The notes beneath the pieces are model-generated. The model was not told where the DNA came from and ran no database searches. It worked only from the letters and a program-made list of their open reading frames with translations. From NCBI GenBank assembly GCA_045641505.1, contig JAZUHB010000046.1:1-28060 (forward strand): a stretch of 28,060 nt of DNA. The letters run 5' to 3'. Both the position numbers and the translations under genes were made by a program. Positions 13,475 through 21,029 of this stretch are shown piece by piece. Each line of letters opens with the position of its first letter. Within the stretch, counting starts at the first letter, position 1. The DNA is from JAZQNF01 sp045641505 (GTDB taxonomy: Bacteria > Bacillota > Clostridia > Lachnospirales > Bianqueaceae).

Positions 13475-15136
13475 TCAGTCGGCCGTCAGCTCGTGGAAGA
13501 GGTCGGTGAAGACGTCGTCGCGCCAGATGTTCGTGAGGACGCGGATCAGGTGCCGGCCCTCGGGGAAGGTCCAGCGGTAGTCGTCGTCGATGCCGGGCGC
13601 GGGCACGAGCTTCGAAACGGTGTACTCGGGGTGCAGCAGCACGGCGGGCGCGGCCACGTCCCAGATCACCTTTGAGGCGGCCCAGGGGATCTCCGCGGCG
13701 ATGTGGCCGGGGTGGAAGTCAGCGTATTTCTTGCGGACGAGGCCGGCGAGGTAGCTGCCGATCTCGCTCTTGCCGTCCAGAAAGCGGTCGAGCTCGTAGG
13801 TCGTGGTGCGGAGCGCCTGCACGGTCTTGTAGGCGGGCAGCAGGAAGAGCGGGACGCCGCTGTCGAGGAGCACGCGGCTGGAGATGAGGTCCTGCCGCAG
13901 GTTGAACTCGAAGCAGTCCGGCCAGTCGAGGTCATGGCCGCCGAGGAAGATCACGACGATCTTCTCCTTGATCCGGGGCTCCATGAGGAGCGCGGAGGCC
14001 AGGGTGACGGGGCAGCCGGTCACGCAGACATAGAGCGGGTCGTCCGCGGGGCGGTCCATCGCGCGGCGGATCAGGTCGCGCACGGCCTCGCAGTCGACGG
14101 GCGCCGTGGGGTCGGGCAGCGGCTCGAAGTGCCAGCCCTTCCGCTTGACCATCTCGGCCCAGTCCATGATCTGGCCGGAGAGGAAGCGGTCCGCGCCGTG
14201 AAGGACGGGGATGCTCCCGTCGTCCATCCCGACGAGCGAGAGGATGTGGTGGATCTCGCCGAAGCTGAGCTCCATGCCGACGGCGGGGTCCTTCACCCGG
14301 TCATGCGAGTAGGGCGCGGCGTAGACGGCCTCCAGCACGAGGCGGCCGTGGGCGTGGGCCTTCGCGGCGTAGGCGAGGGCGAACTGGTCGTCCTCCTCGT
14401 TGAAGGTGTCGGTGTCGAGGACCATGTGGTTGATCCGGCCCGGGGTGAGCGTGAGGCGCGCGGCGCGGAACTCGTCGGTCAGAATCGGCGCCGCCTGGGT
14501 TCGCGGCGCGGCGGCCTCGGAATCAGCCGTCTCCTCCATCAGCCGGTCGCGCTCGGCGCGGAGGGCGTCCATGTCGCCGGAGAAGGCGAAGCCGTGGAGG
14601 CCGCAGCGGACCGCCGCCTCGGCGTTCTGGGGCATGTCGTCCACGAAGAGGCACTCGGAGGCCGAAAGGCCGAACTTGCCGAGCAGATGCGCGAAGATCT
14701 CGGGCTGGGGCTTCACCATGTGGAGCCGGGCGCTGATCACGCGGCCGTCGAAGAGCTCGCTGCCGGGGATCGTGTGCCAATACTCGTCGATGCGGTGGCT
14801 CACGTTGGAGAGGAGGTAGACCTTAAGGCCGAGCGCCTTGCTCTCGCGGATGAAGTCCGCCATGCCCGGCACGGCCTCCACCGGCTCGTTCCAGTGGAAG
14901 ATCATCTGATGCGCGACGTCCCAGAGGCGCTCGGGCAGCAGCGGGCGCACGCGCTCCTCCAGCCCGGCCTCGTCCAGGTAGCCCAGATCGGTCTGGGCCC
15001 AGTTCTTCGAGAAGAAGACCTCGCGGACCAGAAGCTCGATGTCGGCCTCGTCGGTGATGCCGACGCGGCGCAGAAAGTAGCGGGGCTCGTAGCGGAGCAG
15101 CACGCCGCCCATGTCCAGGATCAGGTTTTTCAGCAT
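13475..15136 (-). CDS. HAD phosphatase-nucleoside hydrolase fusion protein
   Basis: A two-domain protein of 553 residues. Residues ~1-205 are a HAD-family hydrolase: LILDMGGVLL with nucleophile Asp8 (Gly at +2, as in the YihX-type DxGN motif), LLSNVS (motif II), KPQPEIF (motif III Lys) and LFVDDMPQN (motif IV). After an Ala/Pro linker, residues ~236-550 are a nucleoside hydrolase domain with the same DTDTFNEEDDQFAL metal motif as its neighbour, plus GMELSFGEIHHILSL, VTGCPVTLASALL and DVAAPAVLLHPEY. I chose ATG 15136 over in-frame GTG 15145 and TTG 15148: it gives the usual HAD N-terminus and has GGTGAG 4 nt upstream. The pairing suggests dephosphorylation followed by glycosidic cleavage; this is inference. 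Residues for both activities look intact. Confidence 0.88.
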   Translation of the reverse strand: MLKNLILDMGGVLLRYEPRYFLRRVGITDEADIELLVREVFFSKNWAQTDLGYLDEAGLEERVRPLLPERLWDVAHQMIFHWNEPVEAVPGMADFIRESKALGLKVYLLSNVSHRIDEYWHTIPGSELFDGRVISARLHMVKPQPEIFAHLLGKFGLSASECLFVDDMPQNAEAAVRCGLHGFAFSGDMDALRAERDRLMEETADSEAAAPRTQAAPILTDEFRAARLTLTPGRINHMVLDTDTFNEEDDQFALAYAAKAHAHGRLVLEAVYAAPYSHDRVKDPAVGMELSFGEIHHILSLVGMDDGSIPVLHGADRFLSGQIMDWAEMVKRKGWHFEPLPDPTAPVDCEAVRDLIRRAMDRPADDPLYVCVTGCPVTLASALLMEPRIKEKIVVIFLGGHDLDWPDCFEFNLRQDLISSRVLLDSGVPLFLLPAYKTVQALRTTTYELDRFLDGKSEIGSYLAGLVRKKYADFHPGHIAAEIPWAASKVIWDVAAPAVLLHPEYTVSKLVPAPGIDDDYRWTFPEGRHLIRVLTNIWRDDVFTDLFHELTAD

Positions 15137-15151
15137 TTTTCTCACCAAAGC

Positions 15152-15174
15152 GCCGGCGGGGGTGGGCCGCCGGC
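15152..15174 (-). other. GC-rich hairpin in the 56-bp gap upstream of the HAD-hydrolase gene
   Basis: Perfect 8-bp stem gccggcgg/ccgccggc with a 7-nt loop. On the minus strand it is followed by gctttggt, not a real T-tract. It may partly terminate or process the operon mRNA between the DUF4352-like gene and the fusion gene. Function not shown. Confidence 0.35.
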
Positions 15175-15192
15175 AGCTTTCTTTCGTGGAGA

Positions 15193-16494
15193 TTACTCGT
15201 CAGCGGGCATCCACTTCGGGAGGGCGCCGCCTTCATAGAGAGGGAAGTAGCAGCCGACATCGACGGTGCCGGCGTCCGTGGGAAGATTCAGGTAGAGCGA
15301 AACATCGGAGAGCTCCTTTTCCGGAAGGAAGAAGAGGCAGGCATCCTTCGTTTCGCCGGGCTCGAGCTTGACGATATAGACGGTACAGTGATACAGGTCG
15401 ATGAGCGGCTCGACAGGGGCGGAGCTTCCGTCCGTGTAGGTCATGAAGCCCTTATCGAAAAGGTTGGTGAAATAGAGCGGGTCCTTGCTTCGGTTCTCGA
15501 AGCGGTAGATGCAGGCAAGCATGCCTTCCTCGCCGCACATTTCCGACGCGTCGCAGAGGCCGAGGAGCGTTACCTTGTACTCCCGCTCCGGCCGATAGGC
15601 GGCCAGCACCTTCTCGCCGGTCCTGAGCTCGATCGGCACGTAGGGCATGCGGGGATTCGGGACGTAGAGGACGCCGCCGTCCTCATCCTCGAGGATCAGG
15701 TAGCGCTCGTAGGAGGGCGGGTTCACGGGGCCGGATTCGTTCATGGATTCCTCCCTGGATTCCTCGCGGGATTCCTGCGTGGCCGGGTCGCTCCAATAGG
15801 GCCACTCCCTGCCGAACACGGGCAGCTCGCTGAAGCAGTTCCCGGAAAGGTCCTCCCAGAGGATGTCGCGCACGATGCCGCTCTGACTGGGCAGATCCAG
15901 TTGAACGTACACGGAATCGGCCGGAGAAAAGTCCCCCGGCGTGCCGAAGAGGGCGAGGAAGTATTTCACCTCGCCGGGCGCGAGGGACACATCGTACACG
16001 TTTTCGCAGCCCTCGGCCTTCAGGTCGATGAGGGGCAAGGGCATGCCGTTTTCGGTGTAGCACTCGACCTCGCCGAGGCAGCAGCCGAGCTCGAGCGGCA
16101 GGCTGCTATGGTTCTCGAACCTCCAGCAGCAGGCGAGGACGGGGCCGGAATAATCCTTCTCGGAGACCAGCGCCCGGCCGTTGCCGAGACCGACCGTCAT
16201 CACCTCATACAGCGTGTCCGGCGCGCTGCACACTCCCACCCGGTCGCCCGGGTCCGCGTAGATCTTGACGTTGTCGAGCTCCGGGTTCGCCAGGTAGAAC
16301 CAGCTGCCGTCTTCTTCATCGTAGAAGAGCTCATATTCATCTTCTTCGGGAGAGACGGACTCGCTCGGACCCGGCCGGTCCCAGCCCTCGCAGCTCGGGA
16401 AGAGGAAGCAGATATCGAAGATCAGCGCTCCGGCGAGGAGGAGGCAGATCAGGACCGCGACGAGCGCGCCGCGGTCTTTTTTCTGTTCAGCCAT
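15193..16494 (-). CDS. Membrane-anchored protein with two DUF4352-like domains
   Basis: Function unknown. The 433-residue product has a short basic start, one membrane helix (~residues 9-31, ALVAVLICLLLAGALIFDIC), and an acidic extracellular linker. Two similar beta-rich domains follow (~70-220 and ~285-425). Each shows the DUF4352-like pattern of a PGDRV/TGEKV strand, YEVMTVG/YKVTLLG, a WRFENHS/YRFENRS strand and an APGEVK/EPGETK turn. A Ser/Glu-rich linker with ESREESREES separates them, so the protein looks like an internal duplication. There is no sortase or lipobox motif; the Cys near the helix end is not in a lipobox context. The start ATG has AAGGA upstream. It lies 18 bp after the SPFH gene, so they are probably co-expressed and possibly partners at the membrane. 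Confidence 0.75.
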   Translation of the reverse strand: MAEQKKDRGALVAVLICLLLAGALIFDICFLFPSCEGWDRPGPSESVSPEEDEYELFYDEEDGSWFYLANPELDNVKIYADPGDRVGVCSAPDTLYEVMTVGLGNGRALVSEKDYSGPVLACCWRFENHSSLPLELGCCLGEVECYTENGMPLPLIDLKAEGCENVYDVSLAPGEVKYFLALFGTPGDFSPADSVYVQLDLPSQSGIVRDILWEDLSGNCFSELPVFGREWPYWSDPATQESREESREESMNESGPVNPPSYERYLILEDEDGGVLYVPNPRMPYVPIELRTGEKVLAAYRPEREYKVTLLGLCDASEMCGEEGMLACIYRFENRSKDPLYFTNLFDKGFMTYTDGSSAPVEPLIDLYHCTVYIVKLEPGETKDACLFFLPEKELSDVSLYLNLPTDAGTVDVGCYFPLYEGGALPKWMPADE

Positions 16495-16512
16495 GATTTT
16501 TCCTTATCGAAG

Positions 16513-17493
16513 TCAGTTGTTGCCGGTGAGGTCCAGGATCACGGAGGAAGCGTCGCCGGAGAGGAACTCGGGCAGCTTGCCGTCCCAGGCCTCCAGGTAG
16601 AGCTGGCGCAGGATCTCCTCGGTCAGGGTCTTCTGCAGCATTTCGTTGGCCTGCGCCTCAGCCTCGGCGCGGATCACGGCGGCGTCGGCGTCGGCCTGGG
16701 CCGCAATCAGCTTGGCCTTGGCTTCCGCCTCGGCGGCGATCATCAGGGCCTTGGCATCGGCCTCAGCCTTGTCGATGTTGCGCTGGTTCTCGATCTCCTG
16801 CTGCTGGGCTTCCAGGATGGCGCGCTGCTTGTCGGCGATCGCCTTGTTGTAGGATTCCTCGAAGTCCGCGTTGGAGATGACGACCTTGTTGATGAAGACG
16901 ACGCCCGCGCCGTACTTCTCGTCCAGGGCCTTCTGGATGTTCTCCTGGGCCAGGGGCTCGATCTTGGAGCGGTTGGTCGCGTCGGTATCGGTCAGGGCCT
17001 TGGAGCTCGCCTTGATGGCGGAGGAGACCAGGCCGGAGGAGACCAGGGAGTTGTCGATGTCCGTCACGTGGGCGTAGATCCAGGCGCTCTTTTCGGAGGA
17101 GACGGAGTAGGTGACGGTGATGCCGTCGTAGAAGATGGTGGTACGGTCAGCGGTCTCGGACCAGATCTTCTCGTTGAAGACCACGTCCTGCTGCTTGTTG
17201 TTCACGCGGGCGATCTTCTGGACGAAGGGGACCTTCCAGTTGAAGCCGTTGGGGACGGGCTTCTCGTCGACCTGGCCGAAGGTCAGACGGACGCCGGTGT
17301 AGCCGGTGGGGATGATCTCGAAGCTGTCGGAGAGCACGAAGAGGGCCAGGGCGCAGAGGCAGCCGATCACGATCACGCGGGGACGGATCTTTTTGCTCAC
17401 GTTCTTGCGGGTGCGCTGCTCGTTGATGACGAGGGGCAGGATGATGAAGCCGATGAAGAGAATAAAAGCAAGGGCTTTGACGAAACTGTTCAT
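16513..17493 (-). CDS. Prohibitin/SPFH-domain membrane protein
   Basis: The SPFH family (prohibitin, HflK/HflC, stomatin) forms membrane-tethered oligomeric cages that organise membranes and control proteases. The 326-residue product has two hydrophobic segments (~5-24 and ~40-58). An SPFH domain follows, starting EIIPTGYTGVRLTFGQVDEK. Then comes a long Ala/Glu-rich coiled coil (~220-295, AEADAKALMIAAEAEAKAKL) and a C-terminal LYLEAWDGKLPEFL, where prohibitin-type proteins have their conserved tail. The ATG at 17493 has AAAGGA upstream. It lies between the amidohydrolase and the DUF4352-like gene. Family membership is clear; the client is unknown. Confidence 0.92.
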   Translation of the reverse strand: MNSFVKALAFILFIGFIILPLVINEQRTRKNVSKKIRPRVIVIGCLCALALFVLSDSFEIIPTGYTGVRLTFGQVDEKPVPNGFNWKVPFVQKIARVNNKQQDVVFNEKIWSETADRTTIFYDGITVTYSVSSEKSAWIYAHVTDIDNSLVSSGLVSSAIKASSKALTDTDATNRSKIEPLAQENIQKALDEKYGAGVVFINKVVISNADFEESYNKAIADKQRAILEAQQQEIENQRNIDKAEADAKALMIAAEAEAKAKLIAAQADADAAVIRAEAEAQANEMLQKTLTEEILRQLYLEAWDGKLPEFLSGDASSVILDLTGNN

Positions 17494-17546
17494 TATTTTT
17501 CCTTTCTATGGGGGGATTGGCGGACGCGCGGCCGCGGGTTGGGGGA

Positions 17547-18857
17547 TCAGTCGAGGAACTTATCCAGTTCGCGCTCGACCTGGGGCATCTTCTTGGGCGC
17601 GGGATTGGCGATCCGCTTGCCGCGCGCGATGACCATGCTGAGCTTGCGGAGGACGCTGAGATCCTCCAGGGGGTTGCCTTCGCAGACGATCAGGTCCGCG
17701 ATCTTGCCCTCCTCGACGGAGCCGATCACGCTGTCCAGGCCGATCAGGCGGGCGTTCTGCAGCGTCGCGGAGTAGAGGGCGAAGGCCGGCGTGACGCCGC
17801 AGTACTTCTTGAAGTAGTAGAGCTCGCGCCACATGTCATAGTGGGTGATGTAGGGGCAGCCGGTGTCGGTGCCGAGGCCGACCGGCACGCCCTCGGCAAG
17901 GAGGGCCTTGGCCAGGTCGATGATGCCCTTGAAGACCACCATGCCGTTATACTGGGACATTTCGGAGGCGCCGGAGATCTCCCGGTCGAACAGCGCGTAG
18001 GGCAGCGCGGGGGAGATGGTTGACACCTGGAAGGCGCCGTTTTCCTTGAAGAGACGGAGGATCTCCGCGTCCGGCTCGGCGCCGTGCTCGATGGAGTCGA
18101 CGCCGCCCTCGAGCGCCACGCGGACGCCCTCGGTGCTCTCGACGTGGGCCGCGACCTTGAGGCCCAGGCGGTGGGCCTCCTTGCAGGCGGCCGCCACGTA
18201 CTCGGCCGGCATCTTCAGCTCGCCGGGCTCGCCCTTCTTCTTGGCGTCCAGGACGCCGCCGGTGATCATCAGCTTGATCAGGTCGGGGCCGCCGGTGGCG
18301 ATCACGCGGACGTACTCGCGGGCCTCCGCGGCGCTCGTGGCCTCGTAGGCCAGAGAGCCCGCCATGTGGCCGCCGGGGACGGAGACCGCCATGTTGGAGG
18401 CGATGATGCGCGGGCCGACGCGCTTGCCGGCCGCGATCTCGTCGCGCAGGGTCGAATCGACGTTCATCACGCCGCCCACGGTCCGCAGGGTGGTGACGCC
18501 GCTCAGGAGCTCGGTCTTCGCGAAGCTGCCGCAGACCGCCTTGAGGATGGCGCGGCCGGCCGCGGTGGCGGTGACCAGGCGCACGGTCTTCGCGTTGTCG
18601 CGCTCCTTCTTCTTCGGCTTGCCGCCGGCGGGCAGATGGACGTGCAGGTTGATCAGGCCGGGCATCAGGAACTTGCCGGCGAGATCCACGGTCTCCCAGC
18701 CCTCGAGCGCTTCGGCGTCAAGCTCCGCGTCCGCGGCGATCCGGACGATGTTCTCGCCCTCGACGAAGACGCTATAGCCCTTCTTCGGCTCCATGGCCTC
18801 GGTACCGTCCAGAATGACGGCGTTCCGAAGCACATACTTGTTCGGTTCCTTTTTCAT
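17547..18857 (-). CDS. Metal-dependent amidohydrolase (imidazolonepropionase/Xaa-Pro-type)
   Basis: The 436-residue product belongs to the amidohydrolase superfamily, which hydrolyses C-N bonds with a one- or two-metal centre in a TIM barrel. Metal-site residues are visible in order: His72 and His74 in LINLHVHL, the probable carboxylated Lys195 in DLIKLMITGGV, His238 in AAHVES, His258 in SIEHGA and Asp331 in GLGTDTG. The N- and C-terminal beta domain is present, including LVCEGNPLEDL near the end. The pattern fits the subgroup containing imidazolonepropionase-like and dipeptidase (prolidase-like) enzymes. No histidine-degradation genes are nearby, so the substrate is open. There is no signal peptide, so it is cytoplasmic. 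AGGAGG lies 9 nt before ATG 18857. First gene of the leftward operon. Confidence 0.9.
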   Translation of the reverse strand: MKKEPNKYVLRNAVILDGTEAMEPKKGYSVFVEGENIVRIAADAELDAEALEGWETVDLAGKFLMPGLINLHVHLPAGGKPKKKERDNAKTVRLVTATAAGRAILKAVCGSFAKTELLSGVTTLRTVGGVMNVDSTLRDEIAAGKRVGPRIIASNMAVSVPGGHMAGSLAYEATSAAEAREYVRVIATGGPDLIKLMITGGVLDAKKKGEPGELKMPAEYVAAACKEAHRLGLKVAAHVESTEGVRVALEGGVDSIEHGAEPDAEILRLFKENGAFQVSTISPALPYALFDREISGASEMSQYNGMVVFKGIIDLAKALLAEGVPVGLGTDTGCPYITHYDMWRELYYFKKYCGVTPAFALYSATLQNARLIGLDSVIGSVEEGKIADLIVCEGNPLEDLSVLRKLSMVIARGKRIANPAPKKMPQVERELDKFLD

Positions 18858-18877
18858 GATGATGTCCTCCTGTGAGA

Positions 18878-18892
18878 AGACCCCGCGGGTCT
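18878..18892 (-). promoter_or_regulatory. Small hairpin in the amidohydrolase 5' leader
   Basis: agaccc-cgc-gggtct is a 6-bp stem with a 3-nt loop. It lies between the -10 box and the ribosome binding site of the amidohydrolase gene, about where early transcript would be. It could be an operator or an mRNA-stabilising leader hairpin. Confidence 0.4.
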
Positions 18893-18906
18893 CAGATTAT
18901 GCTACC

Positions 18907-18935
18907 ATTCTACCTTTTTTCCCGGCCTCTTTCAA
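18907..18935 (-). promoter_or_regulatory. Sigma-70-type promoter of the leftward amidohydrolase operon
   Basis: On the minus strand, -35 TTGAAA (18930-18935) and -10 TAGAAT (18907-18912) are separated by exactly 17 bp. Each box matches the consensus at five of six positions. Transcription would start near 18900, giving a leader of about 45 nt. Confidence 0.8.
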
Positions 18936-19050
18936 TAGTACGTCGGGGAGAAATAGAGGGGGGTAATTGCAGCGGGGGAGCGAAAGAAAAACTTTCCGAC
19001 GGCGGAACGTTCGGCGAGAGCGGACGATAATGAAGATAGAGGCGCGGAAC

Positions 19051-19068
19051 GGGCGGAAGCCTCCGCCC
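19051..19068 (+). promoter_or_regulatory. Leader hairpin upstream of the Tad pilus operon
   Basis: A perfect 7-bp stem gggcgga/tccgccc with loop agcc ends 15 bases before the AAAGGAG ribosome binding site (19084-19090) of the first pilus gene. There is no T-tract, so it is more likely a leader structure than a terminator. I could not identify a convincing promoter for this operon in 18936-19050. Confidence 0.4.
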
Positions 19069-19096
19069 GGATCCGGATATTCGAAAGGAGAAGAAA

Positions 19097-19306
19097 ATGG
19101 CTGAAAGAATCGAAGCGTGGGCCCGCAGGGTCCGCCGCGTGCTGAAGGATAAAAAGGGAGAGGGCTACGTCGACACCGGCATCAAGCTGCTGATCTCCGT
19201 GGTGATCGGCTCGCTGCTCCTGACCGGCCTGTATGCCCTGTTCAGCAACAACATCCTGCCCTCGGTGGGCCAGCGCATCATCGACATGTTCAACTACGTG
19301 CCGTGA
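19097..19306 (+). CDS. Flp/Tad-type pilin-like small membrane protein (DUF6133-like)
   Basis: A 69-residue protein with a basic leader (residues 1-21, ending KDKKG) and then EGYVDTGIKLLISVVIGSLLLTGLYALF, a hydrophobic helix like a mature Flp pilin. The likely prepilin cleavage is Gly21|Glu22. It ends in a short polar tail (NNILPSVGQRIIDMFNYVP). It resembles small Tad-locus proteins of Clostridia that are the presumed major pilin. The ATG at 19097 has AAAGGAG 6 nt upstream, a strong ribosome binding site suited to a structural subunit. The stop overlaps the prepilin peptidase gene as GTGA. Assignment as the pilin rests on position, size and the processing signature. Confidence 0.82.
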   Translation: MAERIEAWARRVRRVLKDKKGEGYVDTGIKLLISVVIGSLLLTGLYALFSNNILPSVGQRIIDMFNYVP

Positions 19307-19728
19307 ACGTCTGGCAGCCTCTGCGCGCGGCGCTGTTTCTGGCGCTTTTGCTGGCGGAGGCCGTTTCGGACGCGCGGACCCGCGAGGTGCCGGACGCGCT
19401 CCACGGGCTGATTCTGCTCGCGGCCCTGCCGGGGCGGGAGTGGTCCGGGCTTCCCGGCATGCTCGCCGGGACGCTGTGCGCGGGCGGGCTGTTTCTTGCG
19501 GCGGCGCTCCGAAGCGGCGGCCGGCTGGGCGGCGCGGACGTGAAGCTTGCGGCTGCGTCCGGGTTTTTCCTGGGTGCGGGGCCTGCGCTCGCGGGTCTCT
19601 GTGCGGGTCTCCTGGCGGCGGTCCTCGCGGAGCGTGTCCGCGGAAACCGGGAGGAGGGTTTTCCCTTGATCCCCTATCTGGCACCGGGTCTTGGCGGTGC
19701 CTGCTTGATCATGATTGGAGTCAGATAA
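19303..19728 (+). CDS. Prepilin peptidase, TadV/CpaA-type
   Basis: A membrane aspartyl protease that removes the leader of type IV-like prepilins. The 141-residue, highly hydrophobic product has both catalytic aspartates: Asp23 in SDARTREVPD and Asp79 in GGADVKL (the GxxD-type motif). At least three further membrane segments are visible. The length is that of a minimal TadV without the methylase domain. The GTG start overlaps the pilin stop (GTGA), so pilin and peptidase are translationally coupled. Likely substrates are the three products in this operon that share the GEG(Y/T)V signature. Confidence 0.9.
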   Translation: MNVWQPLRAALFLALLLAEAVSDARTREVPDALHGLILLAALPGREWSGLPGMLAGTLCAGGLFLAAALRSGGRLGGADVKLAAASGFFLGAGPALAGLCAGLLAAVLAERVRGNREEGFPLIPYLAPGLGGACLIMIGVR

Positions 19729-20325
19729 ATGAATAAGAAGATACTGGCAGGCCTTCTGTGCCTGCTGTTGGGTGCGGGCGTCTTTTTCTCGGCGCGCTTG
19801 CTGGGAACGAACGGGGAGACGCCCGGAGAGGAGTCGACAGAAAGTACCGGCGTGACGGATCTGCTGTATCGGGCCGAGCCGGTGCTGGAGGAGGGTGAAA
19901 TGGCAGTTAGCTTTACAATCGGCAGTCTGGCCGCCGGCGTTTCCGCCAGCCTCGAGCCGGGCGATGTGATCGCGTTGTTTACCGAGGATAAGGAGGCCGG
20001 CTGCTTCTACGTGCCGGCGCTCCTGCAGGCCGTGCGCGTCATCACGACGACGACCTCGGGCGGCGTCGCGAAAGAGGACGTCGTGAAAAAGGAGGACGGG
20101 AGCTTCCCCCTGCCCGTCACGGTGACGGTGAAGCTCTGCGAGCGTCAGGCCGCGGAGCTGATCCGGCTGGAGCAGAGAGGAACGCTGCACGCGGCGCTGA
20201 TCTGCCGCGGCGATGAGGAAAAGGCGCAGGCGCTTCTCGCGGCGCAGAACGAGGTCCTGACACGCCCCGAGTTTCCGGCATTTTTTGTGCCGGAGGACGC
20301 CGGGGATGCGGAGGACGAGCCATGA
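19729..20325 (+). CDS. CpaB/RcpC-like pilus assembly protein
   Basis: The 198-residue product has an N-terminal membrane helix (~4-22) followed by a Thr/Glu-rich linker. An RcpC/CpaB-like domain follows, with the signature AVSFTIGSLAAGVSASLEPG, then DVIALF, LLQAVRVITTTT and LPVTVTVKLCERQAAELIRL. It is shorter than proteobacterial CpaB, and an N-terminal SAF domain is not evident. CpaB proteins help position the pilus machinery in the envelope. In a monoderm without a secretin, the role is probably at the wall/membrane interface (inference). It starts directly after the peptidase stop, with GGAG 8 nt upstream, and ends ATGA-overlapped with the next gene. Confidence 0.82.
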   Translation: MNKKILAGLLCLLLGAGVFFSARLLGTNGETPGEESTESTGVTDLLYRAEPVLEEGEMAVSFTIGSLAAGVSASLEPGDVIALFTEDKEAGCFYVPALLQAVRVITTTTSGGVAKEDVVKKEDGSFPLPVTVTVKLCERQAAELIRLEQRGTLHAALICRGDEEKAQALLAAQNEVLTRPEFPAFFVPEDAGDAEDEP

Positions 20326-21029
20326 TCGTCGCGGTGAACGGGGCGCCGGGCGCCGGGAAGACCTGCTTCACGCTGCGTCTGGCCCAGGAGCTCCAGCGTC
20401 TGACGCGAGAGCCCGTGACGGCCCTTTTCCCGGACCCGGACTGCCCGGGGACGGCGCAGCTGTTTCCCGCGGAGGAGGGCTTTCCCTCCCTCGGCGCGGC
20501 GCTCGATTCCTCCGACATTTTCGAGGAGCGCGTGCTGAAGTATCTCCACGTGGAGAAGAGCCTGCCGAATCTGGGCTTTCTGGGCTATCGCTCCGACGAC
20601 ACGCCGGAGAGCTATCCGGCGCTGACGCAGGACCGCGTGGACGCATTGCTCCGGGTGCTCAACTCGATGTCCTCCTTTATCGTCGCGGACCTCGGAAGCT
20701 TTCCGCCGGCGGATCTGCTCGGGCAGACGCTGTGGGAGCGGGCCGGCCGCCGTATCACGGTGCTTTCGGCTGACTTCCGCACGACCGCCTGGCTGGGCCG
20801 CGGCCGTCGCGAGCCGCAGGAGCTTTGTGTGCTGAACGGCCGGGACCGGCGCGCGGAGGCTGCTGAGGCGGAAATGCGGAATTTCCTGACGGGAAGCAGG
20901 CTCTTCGAGCTGCCCTATTCCCGCGCACTGGCGGAGCAGGCCGCGTCCGGAAGTCTGGGGCGGCATCTCCCAGAGGGACGCTATGCCAAAGCCCTGCGGG
21001 CCGTGGCGGAGGAGCTTGTTCATGAATGA
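20322..21029 (+). CDS. CpaE/TadZ-like P-loop ATPase of the Tad pilus
   Basis: The 235-residue product begins IVAVNGAPGAGKTCFTLRLA, a P-loop (residues 7-14) in the place of the ParA/MinD-type deviant Walker A. The signature lysine of KGGxGKT is replaced by Ala8. A hydrophobic strand ending in Asp (SSFIVADLGSF, ~residues 113-123) is the likely Walker B equivalent. TadZ/CpaE proteins are MinD-like, often degenerate ATPases that localise the pilus machine. Operon position, between CpaB-like and CpaF, is the main support, because the C-terminal half is divergent. It ends with an 8-nt overlap into cpaF. Confidence 0.78.
   Translation: MIVAVNGAPGAGKTCFTLRLAQELQRLTREPVTALFPDPDCPGTAQLFPAEEGFPSLGAALDSSDIFEERVLKYLHVEKSLPNLGFLGYRSDDTPESYPALTQDRVDALLRVLNSMSSFIVADLGSFPPADLLGQTLWERAGRRITVLSADFRTTAWLGRGRREPQELCVLNGRDRRAEAAEAEMRNFLTGSRLFELPYSRALAEQAASGSLGRHLPEGRYAKALRAVAEELVHE

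Noticed and set aside
13703..15238. 511-codon plus-strand open frame
   Set aside because: It is antisense to the HAD-nucleoside hydrolase gene, whose motifs are unambiguous.
19026..19031. gataat as -10 box for the pilus operon
   Set aside because: No acceptable -35 sequence lies 16-18 bp upstream, so I did not list it as a promoter.
18858..19096. Riboswitch or small RNA gene in the divergent intergenic region
   Set aside because: Only two short hairpins and one promoter are visible; no recognisable riboswitch core or tRNA/rRNA pattern.
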